A stretch of 64,000 nt of DNA, taken from NCBI RefSeq assembly GCF_965227735.1, contig NZ_OZ245776.1:310001-374000 (forward strand), read 5' to 3'. Source of the stretch: Larkinella sp965227735 (GTDB lineage Bacteria > Bacteroidota > Bacteroidia > Cytophagales > Spirosomataceae). Position numbers and translations under genes: made by a program. Under the pieces are notes generated by a model. It ran no database searches. It had not been told where the DNA came from and worked only from the letters and a program-made list of their open reading frames with translations. Shown one piece after another: positions 6,799 to 15,138 of the stretch; position 1 is the first letter of the stretch, and every line of letters begins with the position of its first letter.

Positions 6799-9696
6799 TT
6801 AAATCACCACGTTTACAATCCGCTTCGGCACCACCACCACTTTTTTCGGCGTTTTTCCTTCCAACCACTTCAAAACCACCTCATTCGTCAACACTTCTTT
6901 TTCGATATCCGAAGCAACGGTATCGACTGAAAACGTCAGCGTCGTGCGGACTTTACCGTTGATTTGCACCGGGTATTCGATGGTGTCTTCCACCAGAAAA
7001 GCCGGATTGAAAAGCGGGAATTCGGCGTAGCTTAATGTACCGGCTTCGTTGCCCAAAGCCGCCCAGAGTTCTTCCGTGATGTGGGGGGCAAACGGGGCCA
7101 GCACCACGACCAGTTCCTGTAAAACCGCCTTTTTATTGCACTTCAAGGCCGATAATTCATTGACACACACCATGAATGCACTCACCGAGGTGTTAAACGA
7201 CAGATGCTCAATGTCCTCCGCCACTTTCCGGATGGTTTTGTGCAACACTTTCAATTCGGCGGGGGTCGGTTTTTCGTCGGTCACCAGCCAGCGACCGGGG
7301 CGGGTTTCCGTCGGTTCTTCATAAAACAACCGCCAGAATTTTTTCAAAAACCGGTAAACGCCGTCGATGCCGTTCGTATTCCACGGTTTGGCGTCGGTCA
7401 GCGGGCCGAGGAACATTTCGTAGAGCCGCAGCGTGTCGGCACCGTAGCGTTCCACAATCGTATCGGGATTGACGACGTTAAACTTCGATTTCGACATTTT
7501 CTCGATTTCAACTCCGCAGATGTATTTGCCATCTTCTAAAATGAATTCAGCGTTTTCGGCAAAATCCGGACGTGTTTTGATAAAAGTCTCAACATCCAGC
7601 ACATCGTTTTCTACGATGTTGACATCGACATGCAAGGGTGTCACGTCATATTGGCCCTTTAAACCGTTGGAAACAAAAACCGGTATTTTGCCTTCACCAA
7701 CCGATTCTTTCAACCGATACACGAAATTCGACCGCCCCAGAATCATGCCCTGATTCACCAGTTTCTTAAACGGCTCTTCTTCCGGCACATAGCCCCGGTC
7801 TTTCAGGAACTTGTTCCAGAACCGGCTGTAGAGCAAGTGGCCCGTTGCATGTTCGGAACCGCCCACGTACAAATCCACATCGCGCCAGTAGTCGATGGCT
7901 TTTTGATCGGCAAATTCCTGTTCGTTTTGTGGGTCCATGTAGCGGTACCAGTACCAGCTCGAACCCGCCCAGCCGGGCATGGTGCTCAATTCGTATTCAT
8001 ATTTTTCTTCCCCTTTAGGGCCGGGGTCGCGAACGACTTGAGGGGCATATTTCCAGCCTTCCGCACGCGCCAACGGCGGTTCACCGGTTTCGGTGGGCAG
8101 GTATTTATCGACCGGCGGCAATTCCAGCGGTAAATCCTGTTCGTCCAGCAGATACGGAAGACCGTCTTTGAAATAAACCGGAACGGGTTCACCCCAATAC
8201 CGCTGGCGACTGAAAACCGCATCGCGCATCCGGAAATTGATCTTGGCTTTCCCAATGCCGTGTTCTTCCAGAAACTTGACCAAAACCGGCACGGCTTCCT
8301 GATAGGTCAGGCCGTCGATGATTCCGGAATTGATATACCGCCCTTCTTTGGTATTATCCGCCTGTTTATCAATGTCTTTCTGACCATCCAGAATGGGAAT
8401 GATCGGCAAATCGAAGTGTTTGGCAAACGCCCAGTCGCGCTGATCGCCCGAGGGAACCGCCATGACGGCCCCGGTTCCGTAGCCCGCCAGCACGTAATCT
8501 GCCAGATAAATGGGGACGCGTTCGCCGTTAAACGGATTGATGCAGTAGCTGCCTGTAAACACGCCTGAAACCGTTTTGGCATCGGCCATCCGGTCGCGCT
8601 CGGAGCGCATTTTGGCGGCCGTAACGTACGCATCAACAGCCGATTTTTGCGCCAGCGTCGTCAATTCCGCCACCAGTTCATGCTCCGGTGCCAGCACCAT
8701 GAACGACACGCCAAAGATGGTATCCAGGCGTGTTGTAAAAACCTTTATGGTTTTCGGTTCACGGTTTTCGGTTTTCGGTAACCCTTCCGGATCACCTTCC
8801 GTAAACTGAAAACCGGAAACCGGAAACGCTACTTCCGCCCCGGTCGATTTTCCGATCCAGTTGCGTTGCTGTTCTTTCAGCGAATCAGACCAATCGACGG
8901 TGTCCAGTCCGCGCAATAACCGGTCGGCATAAGCCGTAATCCGCATCATCCACTGGCGCATCAGTTTCTGCTCGACCGGATAACCGCCCCGTTCCGACAC
9001 CCCATCCTTCACTTCATCATTCGCCAAAACCGTACCCAGAGCCGCACACCAGTTCACGACCGCATCGGCCACGTAGGTCAGGCGGTATTTCAGCGTGATT
9101 TCGTATTGCTCGCGTCCCGATTTGGCGTTCCATTCTTCGGCAGTAAAATGGGGCACATCGTCGTCGGACACGGCCTGAATTCCGTAGGTACCCGCGCTTT
9201 CAAATTTGGCAATCAGGGTTTCGATGGGTTCGGCCTGATCGGTTTCTTTGTTATACCAACTGCGGAATAATTCCATAAAAATCCACTGCGTCCATTTGTA
9301 AAATTTCGGATCAGACGTGCGGACTTCGCGGCTCCAGTCGAAACTGAAACCAATATTTTTCAACTGCTCGATGTAGCGGGTCGCATTTTCTTCGGTTGTA
9401 ATCGCCGGATGCTGACCGGTTTGAATGGCATATTGCTCGGCGGGCAGACCAAACGAGTCGAAACCCATCGGGTGCAGCACGTTGAAGCCTTTCAGCCGTT
9501 TGTAACGGGTAACAATATCGGAAGCAATGTATCCCAGCGGATGGCCGACGTGCAGACCGGCGCCCGACGGATAGGGAAACATGTCGAGAATGTAATATTT
9601 GGGTTTTGAAGCGTCGTTTTCGGTGCGAAAGGTGTGTTTTTTCTCCCAGAACGCCCGCCAGTTTTCTTCAATCTTTTTGTGGTTGTATTCAGACAT
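6799..9696 (-). CDS. leuS: Leucyl-tRNA synthetase
   Basis: 965-residue class I synthetase charging tRNA-Leu. The HIGH-type motif is in YPSGAGLHVGHPLGY near residue 43-57 and the KMSKS motif in IEKMSKSKFNVV. The editing domain sits in the middle. Two oddities: residues about 290-317, just before the editing-domain motif, are encoded by an inserted copy of the GGTTTTCGG-word inverted repeat (8748-8827), adding a hydrophilic stretch absent from normal LeuRS; and the usual TTRPDT motif reads TTRLDT. The frame is unbroken, so the enzyme is presumably functional. A long inverted repeat precedes the start. Confidence 0.96.
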   Translation of the reverse strand: MSEYNHKKIEENWRAFWEKKHTFRTENDASKPKYYILDMFPYPSGAGLHVGHPLGYIASDIVTRYKRLKGFNVLHPMGFDSFGLPAEQYAIQTGQHPAITTEENATRYIEQLKNIGFSFDWSREVRTSDPKFYKWTQWIFMELFRSWYNKETDQAEPIETLIAKFESAGTYGIQAVSDDDVPHFTAEEWNAKSGREQYEITLKYRLTYVADAVVNWCAALGTVLANDEVKDGVSERGGYPVEQKLMRQWMMRITAYADRLLRGLDTVDWSDSLKEQQRNWIGKSTGAEVAFPVSGFQFTEGDPEGLPKTENREPKTIKVFTTRLDTIFGVSFMVLAPEHELVAELTTLAQKSAVDAYVTAAKMRSERDRMADAKTVSGVFTGSYCINPFNGERVPIYLADYVLAGYGTGAVMAVPSGDQRDWAFAKHFDLPIIPILDGQKDIDKQADNTKEGRYINSGIIDGLTYQEAVPVLVKFLEEHGIGKAKINFRMRDAVFSRQRYWGEPVPVYFKDGLPYLLDEQDLPLELPPVDKYLPTETGEPPLARAEGWKYAPQVVRDPGPKGEEKYEYELSTMPGWAGSSWYWYRYMDPQNEQEFADQKAIDYWRDVDLYVGGSEHATGHLLYSRFWNKFLKDRGYVPEEEPFKKLVNQGMILGRSNFVYRLKESVGEGKIPVFVSNGLKGQYDVTPLHVDVNIVENDVLDVETFIKTRPDFAENAEFILEDGKYICGVEIEKMSKSKFNVVNPDTIVERYGADTLRLYEMFLGPLTDAKPWNTNGIDGVYRFLKKFWRLFYEEPTETRPGRWLVTDEKPTPAELKVLHKTIRKVAEDIEHLSFNTSVSAFMVCVNELSALKCNKKAVLQELVVVLAPFAPHITEELWAALGNEAGTLSYAEFPLFNPAFLVEDTIEYPVQINGKVRTTLTFSVDTVASDIEKEVLTNEVVLKWLEGKTPKKVVVVPKRIVNVVI
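8748..8827. repeat. GGTTTTCGG-word inverted repeat inside leuS
   Basis: Iterated GGTTTTCGG words at 8748-8780 face ACTGAAAACCGGAAACC words at 8803-8827, giving a stem-loop. The words match the intergenic element at 38017-38100. The element is a multiple-of-three insertion that keeps the leuS frame, encoding roughly residues 290-317. Confidence 0.75.
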
Positions 9697-9718
9697 GAAT
9701 GAAAGCGTTTTTATTAAA

Positions 9719-9805
9719 GAGTTATTACACAGAGTTTATCAGAGGAAATCAGAGATACACAGAGTTTTTCTCTGATTTCCTTTGATAAACTCTGTGTAAT
9801 AACTC
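9719..9805. repeat. CAGAG-word inverted repeat, 37-nt arms
   Basis: Arms at 9719-9755 and 9769-9805 pair with a single mismatch around a 13-nt loop. It shares the words TTATTACACAGAG and CAGAGGAAATCAGAG with the elements at 18798-18873 and 40302-40408. It fills the gap between the propeller gene (stop at 9829) and leuS (start at 9696), both on the minus strand, and so is a candidate terminator or leader structure. Confidence 0.9.
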
Positions 9806-9828
9806 AATACCGCAAAAGTAGGATTTTC

Positions 9829-11400
9829 TTATGGATTCGCCTGCGTATTTCTCTGAAGTCGGTTGAGGGTGTAGCAAACCAGGTGATTCAGAAGGTTCTG
9901 CTGGGTGGTAGAGCGGAGTTTGCCCAGTTCGAGTTCGTAGATGTACCCGGCTTTGAGTTCCGCCAGTTTCAGCGTCACGGTTTTCCCATCGGCCGAGAGT
10001 TCGGCATTCGAAACCGCCACGGGCTGTAGGTCGAACTGCTTGGAGCCGTAGGCTTCATGGTATTCGTAATAATAGCGCTTGAACTGAAAATTAGCGACTT
10101 GCTTCGCCGTGGCAGCATCGAGTGGCTGCGTGAACGTCAGCGCAAAACCGGTCGGCGTCAGTTTCATGTCGGCCAGTTCGAGCGGCACTTTCCCCTTCCA
10201 GCGAACGTGCTGAATGCCCCGGTCGCCCGCCCAGCCGTGGTCGGTCTGGCCAATCCACAGGCTGCCATCGGCCGCAAAAGCCAGCCGGTTATTTCCTTTC
10301 CGCAAGCCACTTCCGACCAGAAACGGCGCACAGGCACCCTGAATATGCCCATCGACGGTTTCGAGCATCAGCCGAACCAGATACGGATGATTCATCTCGC
10401 CAACCAGCATTTTCCCGACAAACGGCCCAAACTTGCCACCGGTATTGTCCAGCACTGGCTGCGTCGGAGAATCCGCGATCCGGCTGTGGGGAAAAGCCAC
10501 ACTCTCGACCGTCCTGAGGCTGTCCAGCATTTTGACCGGCAATTTGCTGGGCGTAAGATGTGGAAATCCTTCTTTCCACAACAGGCTCGCCGGATGGCCA
10601 TAGTGTTTTCCTTCCTGAACGTGATACAGCTTGCTTGTTCCCAACCAATCACCCTGATTATCAGAAGCAAACAGATTCCCATTGGCATCAAACCCGATGC
10701 TGTTGGGCGACCGAAAACCGCTGGCATACGGGTGCAGTTTTCCGTCGGGTGTCAGTTTCATGATCCAGCCCCGGTATGGTACCGCCGAATACATCCGGCC
10801 CGGTCGGCCCAGGGTGTCCAGTTTCCCGCGTACTTCCGGGAAAATTCCGGCTCCGTTCGACGCACAATTCAGGGCAATGAACAGATTTCCCTGTTTGTCT
10901 TTGACGGGACCAAAGGCAAATTCGTGGTAATTGCCAGACAGCCCAAAATCATCGGTCACAGTCAGGTATTCATCCGCCACGCCGTCGCCGTTGGTATCTT
11001 TGATGCGGGTCAGTTCCGGGCGTTGCATCACCAGAATCTCGTTGTTGCTGATGGCCATAATCCCCAGCGGATCATGAATCCCTTCGGCAAACAGCTTCCA
11101 GGTTTTCGTTTTGGGGTTATACATCATGATTTCCCCCCGGTGAAACCCCGCGACAATCCGGCCATCGGGCATAATCGCCAGACCATCCGTTTCTGCCGTC
11201 AGCCCTTTGGGCATCTGAATGGTTTCCACCTCGTAATAATCCGTAATCGTATCGGCGGGGAAGTTTTTTGATGGGAACGCAGATGATACGGATAGAACGG
11301 ATAAAAACAGACAAATTAAAATCCGTTTAATCCGTCCAATCCGTGTCAGCGAGCGTCGCCCCGACCGTGTTCCTAGCAAACTCATAATAGTCGTTTTCAT
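9829..11400 (-). CDS. Secreted beta-propeller protein, PQQ-type sugar dehydrogenase-like
   Basis: 523-residue protein with repeated propeller-like segments (TAETDGLAIMPDGRIVAGF, GLSGNYHEFAFGP, SPNSIGFDANGNLFASDN, GKMLVGEMNHPYL), typical of the glucose/sorbosone dehydrogenase-like family; a dehydrogenase activity is inferred only. The start overlaps the upstream cupredoxin stop as ATGA (11397-11400), so the two are co-translated and the copper protein could be its electron partner. Residues about 17-42, including the predicted signal peptide core (RILICLFLSVLSVSSAF), are encoded by an inserted inverted repeat at 11275-11353. No cytochrome c CXXCH motif was seen. Confidence 0.75.
   Translation of the reverse strand: MKTTIMSLLGTRSGRRSLTRIGRIKRILICLFLSVLSVSSAFPSKNFPADTITDYYEVETIQMPKGLTAETDGLAIMPDGRIVAGFHRGEIMMYNPKTKTWKLFAEGIHDPLGIMAISNNEILVMQRPELTRIKDTNGDGVADEYLTVTDDFGLSGNYHEFAFGPVKDKQGNLFIALNCASNGAGIFPEVRGKLDTLGRPGRMYSAVPYRGWIMKLTPDGKLHPYASGFRSPNSIGFDANGNLFASDNQGDWLGTSKLYHVQEGKHYGHPASLLWKEGFPHLTPSKLPVKMLDSLRTVESVAFPHSRIADSPTQPVLDNTGGKFGPFVGKMLVGEMNHPYLVRLMLETVDGHIQGACAPFLVGSGLRKGNNRLAFAADGSLWIGQTDHGWAGDRGIQHVRWKGKVPLELADMKLTPTGFALTFTQPLDAATAKQVANFQFKRYYYEYHEAYGSKQFDLQPVAVSNAELSADGKTVTLKLAELKAGYIYELELGKLRSTTQQNLLNHLVCYTLNRLQRNTQANP
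11275..11353. repeat. AATCCGT-word inverted repeat encoding a signal peptide
   Basis: Iterated ACGGATA words at 11275-11309 face AATCCGT words at 11319-11353, giving an imperfect stem-loop. It lies in frame within the first 42 codons of the propeller gene and encodes its hydrophobic signal-peptide core. It resembles in style the intergenic word-built elements of this window. Confidence 0.7.
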
Positions 11401-12470
11401 TCCGCAGTCATCGTTATCGTGAAGTTCCTCGTTCCGACCGGCAGGCGCACCATGCCGTCCTGAATTTTGCCCACCGACGGACGGTATTTGACGCCGTCGC
11501 CGGGTTTACAGGCAAAATAAACCGGTCCGGAAACCGCCCCCAGACTGAAATGCCGCACCAATCCCCGCCCCGTCGGCAACGGTTTGATCATCTCCCGAAC
11601 TTCGATTCCATTCACGGTGTACCGAAATTCCGGGTAGCGGTTGATGAGTTTGTAGCCTTTAAAATGCACTTCCGGCAGCCGGTCGGCGGTACCAAAGCGG
11701 ATCGGGAAACCGCCCTGATCCCGAAAATAGACGTCGCCGACCACGTGCGTCGGTTTTTTACCGTTCCCATCCCAGTGGTCGCTTTGGTCGATGAACCCTC
11801 CCGTCCAGGCGTAGCGCAACCGGCAAGCTCCGGCATCCCAGCAATACGCCTGTTTGGGCGTTAGTCCGACGGCAATCGACGCGGGGCCGGAGTCGGGCAT
11901 GAAGGTGCGATACACCGCCGGGTATTTCAGGTCGTACGGATGGTCGGGCATGTGTCCGGCATGACCAGCCATATCGTCTTTGCGGTTGGCCGCTACGTTG
12001 GGATCTTTGTCCAGCGGGGGAACCGTTGCGGGCCGACGGGTGACGTAAATGACGCCATACATCACAAAACCGTGGCCGGGATAGGTGCAGACGTAGGAGT
12101 AAATCCCATCCTGTGACAGCACAAAGCTGATTTTTTCCGATTTGCCCGGTTCGACCGTTGCCGTGTGCGCCACCACATCCGGCGTGCGGGGAACATAATT
12201 GAGTTTGACGGCCTGATCGCCGAGAGCCAGCGACGTATTGACCACCCGCAACCGCGAATTGGGCAGCGTAACCACCAGGTTGTGAGCCATGTCGTCGTAA
12301 TTATCGAGGGTCAGATGGACCCGGGTGCCGGGGCGCACCACAAAACGCGGAACATCGTACTTCAGGCCTTCGATGGCCCGAATTGTCAAGGTTGTATCCT
12401 GAGCAAGGGCTACCGGAATTTTTAGGCCGCAAAGTGCAACGAAAAGCACTACAGCTGCGTATTTTCTCAT
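11397..12470 (-). CDS. Cupredoxin (auracyanin/azurin-like) secreted protein
   Basis: 357-residue exported protein with signal peptide (MRKYAAVVLFVALCG... ending ALAQ). Residues about 25-145 form a type 1 copper domain: His63 (MAHNLVV), Cys128, His133 and Met137 in CTYPGHGFVM, the full set of blue-copper ligands. A second region of about 200 residues, with two Cys in CWDAGACRLRYAW, has no function I can assign. The start at 12470 restores the signal peptide; upstream in-frame codons are rejected. Its stop overlaps the start of the propeller protein, suggesting a copper-protein/dehydrogenase pair in the periplasm. Confidence 0.85.
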   Translation of the reverse strand: MRKYAAVVLFVALCGLKIPVALAQDTTLTIRAIEGLKYDVPRFVVRPGTRVHLTLDNYDDMAHNLVVTLPNSRLRVVNTSLALGDQAVKLNYVPRTPDVVAHTATVEPGKSEKISFVLSQDGIYSYVCTYPGHGFVMYGVIYVTRRPATVPPLDKDPNVAANRKDDMAGHAGHMPDHPYDLKYPAVYRTFMPDSGPASIAVGLTPKQAYCWDAGACRLRYAWTGGFIDQSDHWDGNGKKPTHVVGDVYFRDQGGFPIRFGTADRLPEVHFKGYKLINRYPEFRYTVNGIEVREMIKPLPTGRGLVRHFSLGAVSGPVYFACKPGDGVKYRPSVGKIQDGMVRLPVGTRNFTITMTAE

Positions 12471-12677
12471 GAGGGAAAAGTATAGGAAAAAAAGCAAATT
12501 AACGGCTTTTTCTACTAATCTGGTTTCATTTTTGCAAAATCGCAACCGCATGAAACCGGGTACAATTTTCGATTTTTCCATTCGTTAATTAATGAGGTCT
12601 TTTCACTGTAACTACATGAATCTTATCGATCTACCGCTACTTTTTTCATTTCCCGGCTTTCTTAGAAATCAATTCGT

Positions 12678-13853
12678 ATGCGGTGGACATTTTTATCGAC
12701 TTGTTCTGTCAATGTCGCAATTCTTACTCTATTAATCGGTTGTCAGTCTGATCAGGACGCCATTGGGCCAGCGGGCGACTGCCTGGTTCAGTCATCCGTC
12801 ACCAACGGGCAGGCCATTGCCGGTTCGTATATTGTAACGTACAAATCCACGGAGAACTTACCGGTTGCGCCGAATGCGCGGGTTGGAGCCGCCGTTCAAC
12901 AACTTCTGACCCGCCACGGCCTGAACGATCCGAATGCACAGGTGTTATTTTCCGGCGAATCGACCGGTTTTCTGGCGCATGTGAGTGCAGCCGAAGCTGA
13001 AACGCTGAAAGCCGACCCCTCCGTCGAATTGGTTGAACCTGACCGGATTATCTCTATTTGTAGTTGCGTCGATGTGGCCGTCACCTCCACCTTAACCTGG
13101 AATGTAAAGCAAACCGGCTACGGACGGGGCGATCTGAATCCCGACAAAACCGCCTGGATTCTCGACACGGGTATCGATCTGGATCATCCCGACCTGAATG
13201 TCGACACGGGCCGGAGCCAATCGTTTCTGACCGGCAAAACCGCCGATGATGAGAATGGCCACGGAACCCACATTGCCGGCATTATCGGTGCGCTGAACAA
13301 TAATATAGGCGTAACCGGTGTTGCTTCGGGCGCCACGCTGGTGGCCCTGCGGGTGCTGGACAATGAAGGCGAAGGCAAATTGTCGGCACTGGTTCAGGCG
13401 GTTTCTTACGTCAATACCAATGGCAAAGCGGGCGATGTCGTCAACATCAGCATCGGTGGCGAAGGGACATCGGCGAGTCTCGAACGGGTTATTAAACAGG
13501 CTGCTGACAAAGGAATTCTATTCGCGATTGCCGCGGGGAACGAAGGAGAATCCGCCGAGAAATACGCACCGGCCAATGTCAATCACGCCAATGTCTTCAC
13601 GGTTTCGGCCATGGATCAAAGCGGCAATTTTGCTTCGTTCTCCAATTTTGGCCCGACGGTCGACATCTGTGCCTATGGTGTTCGAATCACGTCAACGTAT
13701 TTAAACGGGCGATATGCTTCCCTTTCCGGCACCTCGATGGCGTCTCCGCACGTGGCCGGTTTGCTGCTCATCCGGGGGCGCACCATTCCGACCAACGGCT
13801 TTGTCAAGAATGATCCGGACGGAACCCCAGATCCAATTGCCGGGGGTGAATAA
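12678..13853 (+). CDS. Subtilisin-like serine protease lipoprotein (S8, proteinase K-like)
   Basis: 391-residue protease. The signal peptide ends in the lipobox LLIGC, so it should be a surface or periplasmic lipoprotein. Residues about 50-120 form an inhibitor I9 propeptide (GSYIVTYKSTE ... SVELVEPDRI). The catalytic triad is Asp163 (ILDTGIDLDHPDL), His195 (GHGTHIAGIIG) and Ser353 (SGTSMASPHVAGLL), with the oxyanion Asn in AIAAGNEGE. Propeptide plus triad imply an autoprocessed, active enzyme. It ends soon after the serine motif with no extra domain. Confidence 0.93.
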   Translation: MRWTFLSTCSVNVAILTLLIGCQSDQDAIGPAGDCLVQSSVTNGQAIAGSYIVTYKSTENLPVAPNARVGAAVQQLLTRHGLNDPNAQVLFSGESTGFLAHVSAAEAETLKADPSVELVEPDRIISICSCVDVAVTSTLTWNVKQTGYGRGDLNPDKTAWILDTGIDLDHPDLNVDTGRSQSFLTGKTADDENGHGTHIAGIIGALNNNIGVTGVASGATLVALRVLDNEGEGKLSALVQAVSYVNTNGKAGDVVNISIGGEGTSASLERVIKQAADKGILFAIAAGNEGESAEKYAPANVNHANVFTVSAMDQSGNFASFSNFGPTVDICAYGVRITSTYLNGRYASLSGTSMASPHVAGLLLIRGRTIPTNGFVKNDPDGTPDPIAGGE

Positions 13854-13866
13854 TCGGGGGTGTTTC

Positions 13867-13897
13867 TTGTTTTAATCCAACCTATTGCCCACCTTTG
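13867..13897 (+). promoter_or_regulatory. Bacteroidota promoter for the TauE-like gene
   Basis: TTG at 13867-13869, a 20-nt spacer, then CACCTTTG at 13890-13897, matching the Bacteroidota -33/-7 pattern TTG-N19-20-TAnnTTTG at all but one position. It is 88 bp upstream of the TauE-like start. Confidence 0.5.
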
Positions 13898-13919
13898 CAC
13901 TCAAATTCGATTTTTACGG

Positions 13920-13942
13920 CGGCATTTCTTGATGCCGTTTTT
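13920..13942 (+). terminator. Hairpin with T-tract upstream of the TauE-like gene
   Basis: CGGCAT, 6-nt loop, ATGCCG, then five T residues. It may terminate the protease gene, but it also lies downstream of the promoter at 13867-13897 and so would sit in the leader of the TauE-like gene, where it could attenuate expression. Confidence 0.45.
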
Positions 13943-13984
13943 CATGAGAAGAATTCTCTACTAACTATATATAGCTAATTACCT

Positions 13985-15043
13985 ATGCAATCAATCTCAG
14001 CCTCCGACTCTTCGCCAGAAGCCTCTCCCCCCGTCGGGCTGAACTTAAATGGATTGAAAATTACGGTTCAGGGGGAATCGGCGGCTGAGCAGGTGAAAGC
14101 TTTGCGTCAGGCGTTTCCGGAATCCGAAATTGACCTGATTCCCGACGTTCCTCCACGTTCTATCCTGCTTCGCCGACGCAACCGGACCGAGATTGCCATT
14201 TATATTTCGTCGGCATTGGCCCTGATGATTGTCGGGCATCTGCTGTTCAGTTACCTCACGCTCGACCGGCTGACGCTGGTCATGGACTCTCTTGAACTCA
14301 ACAATGATTTCTGGTATTATCTGGCGGGCGGTTTTATAGCCCAGATGATCGACGGAGCGCTGGGGATGGCTTACGGCGTAACGGCTTCGACGCTCCTGCT
14401 GACCGTGGGTGTGAGTCCGGCGGCTGTCAGCGCCAGCGTTCACAGTTCCGAGATTTTTACCAGCGGAGTTTCGGGTTATATGCACCTGCGGTTTGGGAAT
14501 GTCAACAGCAAACTCTTCAAAGCCGTCCTGATTCCCGGTGTCATCGGTGCCTGCATGGGTGCCTATCTGCTGGTGTCGCTGGAACAATATTCGGTGTATA
14601 TCAAACCGGCGGTTGCGGTTTACACGGCCGTTTTGGGCGTATTGATCATCCAGAAAGCCCTGGCGAAACGCATCAAGAAAAAGCCCATCAAAAAAATCGG
14701 GTTGCTGGCCTGGTTTGGCGGAACCATGGACGCCATCGGTGGCGGAGGCTGGGGGCCTATCGTTTCCTCCACTTTGATTGCCAGCGGACGGCATCCGCGT
14801 TACACGATTGGGTCGGTCAATCTGGCCGAATTTTTCATTTCGTTATCCAGTTCACTCACATTTGTTACCCTCATCGGTCTGACGCACTGGCAAATCATCA
14901 TCGGTCTGATCCTCGGCGGTATGATTGCCGCCCCCATTGCCGCCCTCCTTTCGACCCGTTTGCCGATAAAAGCCATGATGATTATGGTCGGCGTTGTCGT
15001 AATAATCGTAAGTTTGCGGAATATTTTTACAGTATTATTCTAG
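13985..15043 (+). CDS. TauE/SafE-family sulfite/anion exporter
   Basis: 352-residue TSUP-family membrane protein with an N-terminal cytoplasmic extension of about 60 residues, then eight or so hydrophobic segments. Typical stretches are GGFIAQMIDGALGMAYGV and GLLAWFGGTMDAIGGGGWGP, the duplicated family motifs. Members export sulfite, sulfoacetate or other organosulfur anions. The neighbouring sulfhydrylase and sulfate-assimilation genes make sulfite or a related anion the likely cargo, which is inference. Its stop codon is the first base of an inverted repeat (15041-15127). Confidence 0.88.
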   Translation: MQSISASDSSPEASPPVGLNLNGLKITVQGESAAEQVKALRQAFPESEIDLIPDVPPRSILLRRRNRTEIAIYISSALALMIVGHLLFSYLTLDRLTLVMDSLELNNDFWYYLAGGFIAQMIDGALGMAYGVTASTLLLTVGVSPAAVSASVHSSEIFTSGVSGYMHLRFGNVNSKLFKAVLIPGVIGACMGAYLLVSLEQYSVYIKPAVAVYTAVLGVLIIQKALAKRIKKKPIKKIGLLAWFGGTMDAIGGGGWGPIVSSTLIASGRHPRYTIGSVNLAEFFISLSSSLTFVTLIGLTHWQIIIGLILGGMIAAPIAALLSTRLPIKAMMIMVGVVVIIVSLRNIFTVLF

Positions 15044-15127
15044 AGAGATAAGAGGATAGACAAGAGAAGAAAGACGCAAATCTACCCCTGCAATTTCTTT
15101 ACTCTCTTGTCTCAACTCCCTTGTCTA
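15041..15127. repeat. AGACAAGAGA-word inverted repeat
   Basis: Words of the type AGAGGATAGACAAGAGA at 15041-15073 face CTCTTGTCTCAACTCCCTTG-like words at 15098-15127. The stem is imperfect and the arms are internally repetitive. Related elements lie at 26602-26700 and, as single arms, at 2414-2446 and 51594-51620. It begins at the TauE-like stop codon. Confidence 0.7.
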
Positions 15128-15138
15128 CATTTCCATTC

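Noticed and set aside
10057..11271. 404-codon plus-strand frame opposite the propeller gene
   Set aside because: No domain and antisense composition; the minus-strand frame has a coherent propeller protein and ATGA overlap.
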